From the NCBI GenBank assembly GCA_028285025.1, contig JANQQH010000389.1:1-10651 (forward strand): a stretch of DNA of 10,651 nucleotides. Reading direction: 5' to 3'. Below the pieces are notes generated by a model. The model was not told the origin of the DNA and did no database searches. It saw only the letters and a program-made list of their open reading frames with translations. Origin of the DNA: Hyphomicrobiaceae bacterium. Lineage in GTDB: Bacteria > Pseudomonadota > Alphaproteobacteria > Rhizobiales > HXMU1428-3. Position numbers and translations under genes: made by a program. Shown here piece after piece: positions 6,639 through 10,651 of the stretch (position 1 is its first letter; every line of letters begins with the position of its first letter).

Positions 6639-7298
6639 TTATGACTTCAAGTTTTTCTCTGCTTGGCGCAATTGGGTTGAGGACAAGGGAGATAGCTTGT
6701 GGGTCAGATAGCTCCAGGCAGGGGCTGGTTTGGTGGCCAAACGTTTGGCCGCAAATTGGTTAATTTGAAATTGTTTAAATTTATGCGCTGCTGGGCTTGC
6801 CATAGCCTTTAAGTGATAGCCAGGCCGGTCAAAAACGGCGATGGGCATGGTTTTAAAAATATCTTGCCAATGCTGCCAGGTGTGAAATGTAACCAAATTA
6901 TCTGCACCCATTAACCAAACAAAATGCACGCCCTTATAACGCCGTTTTAAAAACTTTAATGTCTGGGCGGTGTAATTGGTGGGCAGGCTGGCCTCAAAAC
7001 CAGTGATTTCAATATGTTTGTGCTGGCTGATTTGTTCAGCTTGCTCTAGCCGAGCTGAAAGGTCGGCTAAATGGTCATGCGATTTAATTGGGTTGCCTGG
7101 CGAGACAAGCCACCAGACCCGATCCAGATTAAGGTGTTTGAGCGCCATTTGGCTGATCAGTTGATGCCCGGCATGAGGCGGGTTAAATGAGCCGCCCAAC
7201 AGTCCGATGCGCGTGCTCGGCGTTGCAAGAGGGGGCTGGACATTTAAACCGCCAAAATTTTGGGGTAAGGTTTGCGGGCTTGTCTTTTGCGGGTTCAA
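6639..7298 (-). CDS. nadD: Nicotinate-nucleotide adenylyltransferase NadD
   Basis: This 219-residue cytoplasmic enzyme transfers AMP from ATP to nicotinate mononucleotide, forming deamido-NAD, the step before NAD synthetase. The nucleotidyltransferase fold is clear: GLLGGSFNPPHAGH (32-45) carries the (H/T)xGH ATP-binding motif, WLVSPGNPIK (63-72) and the GADN loop (131-134) bind substrate, and SSTQLR (206-211) is the C-terminal ISSTxxR-type motif. The start is unusual. The frame opens at a TAG at 7323-7325 and contains no ATG before the core; the TTG at 7298 is the only common start codon, preceded by purine-rich AAGAAAAG. This gives about 30 residues before the core, rich in Pro, Gln and Thr. 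It lies 31 bp after proA and is probably in the same transcript. Confidence 0.93.
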   Translation of the reverse strand: MNPQKTSPQTLPQNFGGLNVQPPLATPSTRIGLLGGSFNPPHAGHQLISQMALKHLNLDRVWWLVSPGNPIKSHDHLADLSARLEQAEQISQHKHIEITGFEASLPTNYTAQTLKFLKRRYKGVHFVWLMGADNLVTFHTWQHWQDIFKTMPIAVFDRPGYHLKAMASPAAHKFKQFQINQFAAKRLATKPAPAWSYLTHKLSPLSSTQLRQAEKNLKS

Positions 7299-7329
7299 GG
7301 GGGCTTTTCTTTTCTTAAGGGGCTAAAAT

Positions 7330-8619
7330 TTATGCCGGGCGGGTTTGGCCTTGGCCATGGACCACATATTTAAAGCTGGTCAATTGTTCAACCCCCACAG
7401 GGCCGCGCGCATGCATTTTACCAGTGGCGATACCAATCTCTGCGCCCATGCCAAATTCACCGCCATCGGCAAATTGGGTTGAGGCGTTGTGCATGATTAT
7501 GGCACTGTCGATTTGATTGACAAAGGCCTCGACCGCTTGTGGGTTTTCAGCGATGATGGCTTCGGTATGGTTTGAGCTATGCATGTTAATGTGCTCAATC
7601 GCGCCAGAGACCCCAGCTACTTGTTTGGCTGAAATGATGTTGGATAAATATTCTGTGTCCCAATCACTATCAGAGGCAGGTTCTATCTGTTGGTTTAATT
7701 GGCTAAGAGCTTGATCTCCTTTAATCTGACAGTTAGCTTTTAGCAAGGCTTCCAGGATAGCGCGTTTGGTATCTTCCTCTAGTGCTTCATCAAGCAACAA
7801 AGTTTCAGCTGCGCCGCAAATGCCAGTGCGGCGCATTTTGGCATTGACCACAACATTAACCGCCATGTCTTTATCTGCTGAGCGATCAACGTAAACATGG
7901 CAAATGCCTTCTAAATGGCTAAAGACAGGAACGCGGGCTTCGTCTTGCACGCGGGCCACCAAGCTTTTGCCCCCGCGCGGTACAATCACATCAACGGTTT
8001 GGTTTAAACCTTTCAGCATCTGGCCAACCGCGGCTCTGTCTGTTGTGGGGACAAGTTGAATGGCTGCTTCTGGTAGCTTTGCGCTTTGCAAGCCTTTCAC
8101 AAGCGCTTGGTGAATGGCAGAGGATGAATAAAAGCTGTCTGAGCCGCCCCGCAAAATGGCTGCATTGCCCGCTTTTAAGCACAGGCCGCCGGCATCAGCT
8201 GTGACATTGGGCCGGCTTTCATAAATGATACCGATGACACCCAAAGGGGTTTGTACGCGAGAAATTTCCAGCCCGTTGGGGCGCTCCCATTGGGCGGTAA
8301 CTTTGCCAATAGGGTCATCAAGGGTGGCAATGGCTTTCAAGCCATCTGCTATGGCAGAAATGCGTTGTTCTGTAAGGGCCAAACGATCAATAAAGGCGTC
8401 GTCTTTGCCGGCCTGTTTGGCTGCGGCAATGTCTTTTTCATTGGCGGCTAAAATTTGATCTGTGATTGCAATGATATTGTCTGCCATGGCCAAAAGCGCT
8501 TGGTTTTTTTGCTCTGTGGTTGCCGTAGATAGGGTTCTGGCGGCCGCTTTTGCCTCTTGGCCAAGGGTGGCCATGATCTGTTCAACAGATAGCTCATTGC
8601 TGTTTAAAGGCGCGTTCAT
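7330..8619 (-). CDS. proA: Gamma-glutamyl phosphate reductase ProA
   Basis: This 429-residue aldehyde-dehydrogenase-superfamily enzyme reduces gamma-glutamyl phosphate with NADPH to glutamate-5-semialdehyde, the second step of proline synthesis. Length is normal for the family. The catalytic Cys268 lies in [15 protein letters not shown] (263-277). Other signatures are [16 protein letters not shown] (125-140), the nucleotide-binding [12 protein letters not shown] (148-159), IVPRGGKSL (212-220), [22 protein letters not shown] (388-409) and LTSFKYVV (413-420). The start codon overlaps the proB stop (ATGA, 8616-8619), so translation is probably coupled and the two partner enzymes are made together; the labile acyl phosphate is thought to be passed between them. 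Confidence 0.97.
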   Translation of the reverse strand: MNAPLNSNELSVEQIMATLGQEAKAAARTLSTATTEQKNQALLAMADNIIAITDQILAANEKDIAAAKQAGKDDAFIDRLALTEQRISAIADGLKAIATLDDPIGKVTAQWERPNGLEISRVQTPLGVIGIIYESRPNVTADAGGLCLKAGNAAILRGGSDSFYSSSAIHQALVKGLQSAKLPEAAIQLVPTTDRAAVGQMLKGLNQTVDVIVPRGGKSLVARVQDEARVPVFSHLEGICHVYVDRSADKDMAVNVVVNAKMRRTGICGAAETLLLDEALEEDTKRAILEALLKANCQIKGDQALSQLNQQIEPASDSDWDTEYLSNIISAKQVAGVSGAIEHINMHSSNHTEAIIAENPQAVEAFVNQIDSAIIMHNASTQFADGGEFGMGAEIGIATGKMHARGPVGVEQLTSFKYVVHGQGQTRPA

Positions 8620-9770
8620 TCCGTCTTTTCCTTTGTATAAGCCATGTTATCTCTATGGACCAATTCTGAGCGCCCAGAATAGCCTAAAATGGTTTCAATC
8701 TCGGCACTTTGCTTGCCAATGATCTGAAGCGCATCTTCAGAGGCATAAGAGGAAAGCCCTTGGCCGAGTTCTTTGCCCGCTTGGGTAAGGATTAAGACCA
8801 CATCACCGCGTTTAAATGATCCATCTATGGCGGTTACACCTGCAGGCAGTAAGCTCTTGCCTTCATATAAGGCGTTTTCCGCCCCCTTATCAATGGTGAT
8901 TTTGCCCTTAATTTCAAGGGCGCCGGCAATCCAGGATTTGCGGGCTTGCATTTTGTCCGCGCTTGAGAGAAACCAAGTGGCCTTGGCCTCGTGCAAAAAA
9001 GCGGTAATGGGATTGGCCCCTTGGCCAGAGGTGATGACCATATGACAACCAGCCGCATTTGCAATTTTAGCTGCCATTACTTTTGTCACCATGCCGCCAG
9101 AAGAAAAGCTAGAGCCGGTGCCGCCTGCCATTGCCTCAATTTCAGGGGTGATTTGGGACACTTCTTTGATGTGCTCAGCGGTTTCGTCTTGTTGAGGCGG
9201 TGCGGTGTAGAGCCCATCAATATCAGACAAGATGATCAGAACATCAGCCTCCAGCATGGAGGCGACGCGGGCGGCCAGGCGGTCATTGTCGCCATAGCGC
9301 AGCTCATTGGTGGCGATGGTGTCGTTTTCATTCACGACTGGTACCGCAGAAAAATTTAGTAGGGTGTTGATGGTGTCTCTGGCATTGAGATAGCGGCGGC
9401 GGTCTTCTGTGTCATCTGGGGTTAACAGAATTTGGGCGGTGGCAATCTGTTTGGATTTGAACAAGGCTTTAAACGCTGCGTTTAATGAAATTTGTCCAAT
9501 GGCCGCGGCGGCTTGGGCTTCGTTTAATGCTAGTTTTTTTGTGCCTAAGTCCAGTTCCTGGCGGCCAAGGGCAATGGCGCCTGAGGCGACAAGGATGACC
9601 TCTTTGCCTTCTTTCTTTAGAGCGGCGATATCTTCAGCTAAAGAGAGCAACCACTCTTGGCGCAAGCACCCCTTTTGCTCATCAACCAATAGGCTGGAGC
9701 CAACTTTAATGACGATGCGTTTTGCGGTTTGCCATTCTGGGCGCATGGAAACAGGTCCGTTATTGCTCAC
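8616..9770 (-). CDS. proB: Glutamate 5-kinase ProB with C-terminal PUA domain
   Basis: This 384-residue kinase phosphorylates the gamma-carboxyl group of glutamate, the first and usually proline-inhibited step of proline synthesis. The amino acid kinase domain covers about residues 17-270: KVGSSLL (22-28) binds phosphate, VASGAIALG (61-69) is conserved, [10 protein letters not shown] (143-152) and YGDND (159-163) bind glutamate, and LSDIDGLYT (181-189) and SSGGMVTK (223-230) complete the ATP site. A PUA domain fills about 280-370. The listed start is a GTG one base after the obgE stop (TAATGTG), which suits translational reinitiation; an ATG at 9746 (residue 9) is the alternative and leaves the whole domain intact. 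Neither has a good ribosome binding site. The 3' end overlaps proA by 4 bp. Confidence 0.96.
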   Translation of the reverse strand: MSNNGPVSMRPEWQTAKRIVIKVGSSLLVDEQKGCLRQEWLLSLAEDIAALKKEGKEVILVASGAIALGRQELDLGTKKLALNEAQAAAAIGQISLNAAFKALFKSKQIATAQILLTPDDTEDRRRYLNARDTINTLLNFSAVPVVNENDTIATNELRYGDNDRLAARVASMLEADVLIILSDIDGLYTAPPQQDETAEHIKEVSQITPEIEAMAGGTGSSFSSGGMVTKVMAAKIANAAGCHMVITSGQGANPITAFLHEAKATWFLSSADKMQARKSWIAGALEIKGKITIDKGAENALYEGKSLLPAGVTAIDGSFKRGDVVLILTQAGKELGQGLSSYASEDALQIIGKQSAEIETILGYSGRSELVHRDNMAYTKEKTE

Positions 9771-9771
9771 A

Positions 9772-10651
9772 TTAAGGGTGCCAGGCAGCCGGTTCTTCTT
9801 TAGCAGCTTGTTTGTTCTGGCGGTTGTTTTTTATCGTACTGGCGAGCGCTAATAAAGTGTGTTGTAAATTTAATTGAGACACAGCGGACAAAACAATCAC
9901 CTCTTGGCCCAAAGCTTGGCTTAGCTCTTGGGCTTTGTTTGCTGCCTCTTGTTGTTCTAAGGCATCGCATTTGGAAAGGGCGATGAGTTCTTGTTTGCCT
10001 TCAAGCCCGTTGCCATAGGCGTCCAGTTCAGCGCGCACGGTTTTATAGTCCGCCAGTGGGTCTGGGCTGGTGGCGTCTATCAGATGGAGGACGATTTCGC
10101 AACGCTCAATATGACCCAAGAACCGATCACCGATACCTGCCCCTTCATGGGCGCCTTCAATTAGGCCAGGTATGTCTGCGAGCACAAAATCCATGTCACC
10201 AGCTTTCACCACACCTAAGTTGGGGTGCAGGGTTGTAAATGGGTAGTCAGCAATTTTTGGTTTGGCCGCGCTTACGCTGGCCAGAAAGGTTGACTTGCCA
10301 GCGTTTGGCAGGCCTACAAGGCCGGCATCTGCAATTAATTTTAAGCGTAGCCAAATTGTGCGCTCCAGGCCAGGCTCGCCAGGGTTGGCATTGCGCGGGG
10401 CCTGGTTGGTTGAGCTTTTAAAATGGGCGTTGCCAAACCCGCCATTGCCGCCTTTGGCCAAAATGGTTTGATCGCCTGCATTGGTTAAATCGGCCAAAAC
10501 GGTTTCATTATCTTCATCAAGAATTTGTGTGCCAGGGGGCACTTTCAATATTACATCTTTGCCATTAGAGCCGGTGCAATCTTTGCCCATGCCATGTTCG
10601 CCATTGCCGGCTTTGTAATGTTGCTGAAAGCGAAAATCGATGAGCGTGTTG
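9772..10651 (-). CDS. obgE: GTPase Obg (ObgE/CgtA), N-terminus beyond the window
   Basis: Essential GTPase that binds the 50S ribosomal subunit and links its late assembly to growth and stress state. The frame continues through the window end: 292 residues are visible, starting [20 protein letters not shown], and about 55 residues of the glycine-rich Obg fold are missing. The ATG at 10590 is therefore internal. Counting from the first visible residue, the rest of the Obg fold ends near 105. The G domain then shows G1 GLPNAGKS (113-120), YPFTT (136-140) for switch I, G3 [14 protein letters not shown] (159-172), G4 as LSKCD (225-229, the usual variant of NKxD in this group) and G5 SAVS (255-258). 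The C-terminus is short and ends AAWHP, without the long acidic tail of E. coli ObgE. proB follows after one base. In most relatives rpmA and rplU lie upstream of obgE. Confidence 0.97.
   Translation of the reverse strand, partial: NTLIDFRFQQHYKAGNGEHGMGKDCTGSNGKDVILKVPPGTQILDEDNETVLADLTNAGDQTILAKGGNGGFGNAHFKSSTNQAPRNANPGEPGLERTIWLRLKLIADAGLVGLPNAGKSTFLASVSAAKPKIADYPFTTLHPNLGVVKAGDMDFVLADIPGLIEGAHEGAGIGDRFLGHIERCEIVLHLIDATSPDPLADYKTVRAELDAYGNGLEGKQELIALSKCDALEQQEAANKAQELSQALGQEVIVLSAVSQLNLQHTLLALASTIKNNRQNKQAAKEEPAAWHP

Noticed and set aside
9409..9852. 147-codon plus-strand open frame antisense to proB and the end of obgE
   Set aside because: It lies entirely opposite well-conserved genes, its product resembles no family, and such frames arise as codon shadows.

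Overview
This window is a conserved chromosomal housekeeping block from an alphaproteobacterium, most likely of the Hyphomicrobiales (Rhizobiales) type. The order obgE-proB-proA-nadD-rsfS-rlmH-envC-ctpA-divergent polysaccharide deacetylase-rppH matches, from memory, the Brucella/Rhizobium/Bartonella lineage. Base composition looks moderate (mid-40s % GC by eye), lower than a typical Rhizobium. No mobile element, phage gene, CRISPR array, rRNA or tRNA was seen.

Every complete gene lies on the minus strand, so transcription runs from high to low coordinates. At the right edge is the Obg GTPase gene, cut by the window end. It is followed almost without a gap by proB and proA, the first two steps of proline synthesis, which overlap by 4 bp. 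Next come nadD (NAD synthesis), a 302-bp gap without a recognisable gene, rsfS (ribosome silencing factor) and rlmH (23S rRNA pseudouridine methyltransferase). This right half combines ribosome assembly or silencing with proline and NAD synthesis.

The left half is an envelope module. It holds an EnvC-like coiled-coil/degenerate LytM activator, a CtpA periplasmic protease (S41) with a PDZ domain, and a membrane-anchored divergent polysaccharide deacetylase (PF04748, YibQ-like). A strong hairpin with T-tracts on both sides ends the ctpA transcript, so the deacetylase gene probably has its own promoter. Then comes rppH (RNA 5' pyrophosphohydrolase). At the left edge the last 17 codons of a plus-strand gene, probably an SH3-domain protein, converge on rppH.

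I found no convincing undescribed system. The points worth a second look are modest: the nadD-rsfS gap with a 99-codon open frame, a short palindromic motif in three intergenic regions, lost catalytic residues in EnvC and probably in the deacetylase, and several non-ATG or misleading start sites (nadD TTG, proB GTG, deacetylase TTG versus ATG, envC internal ATG).
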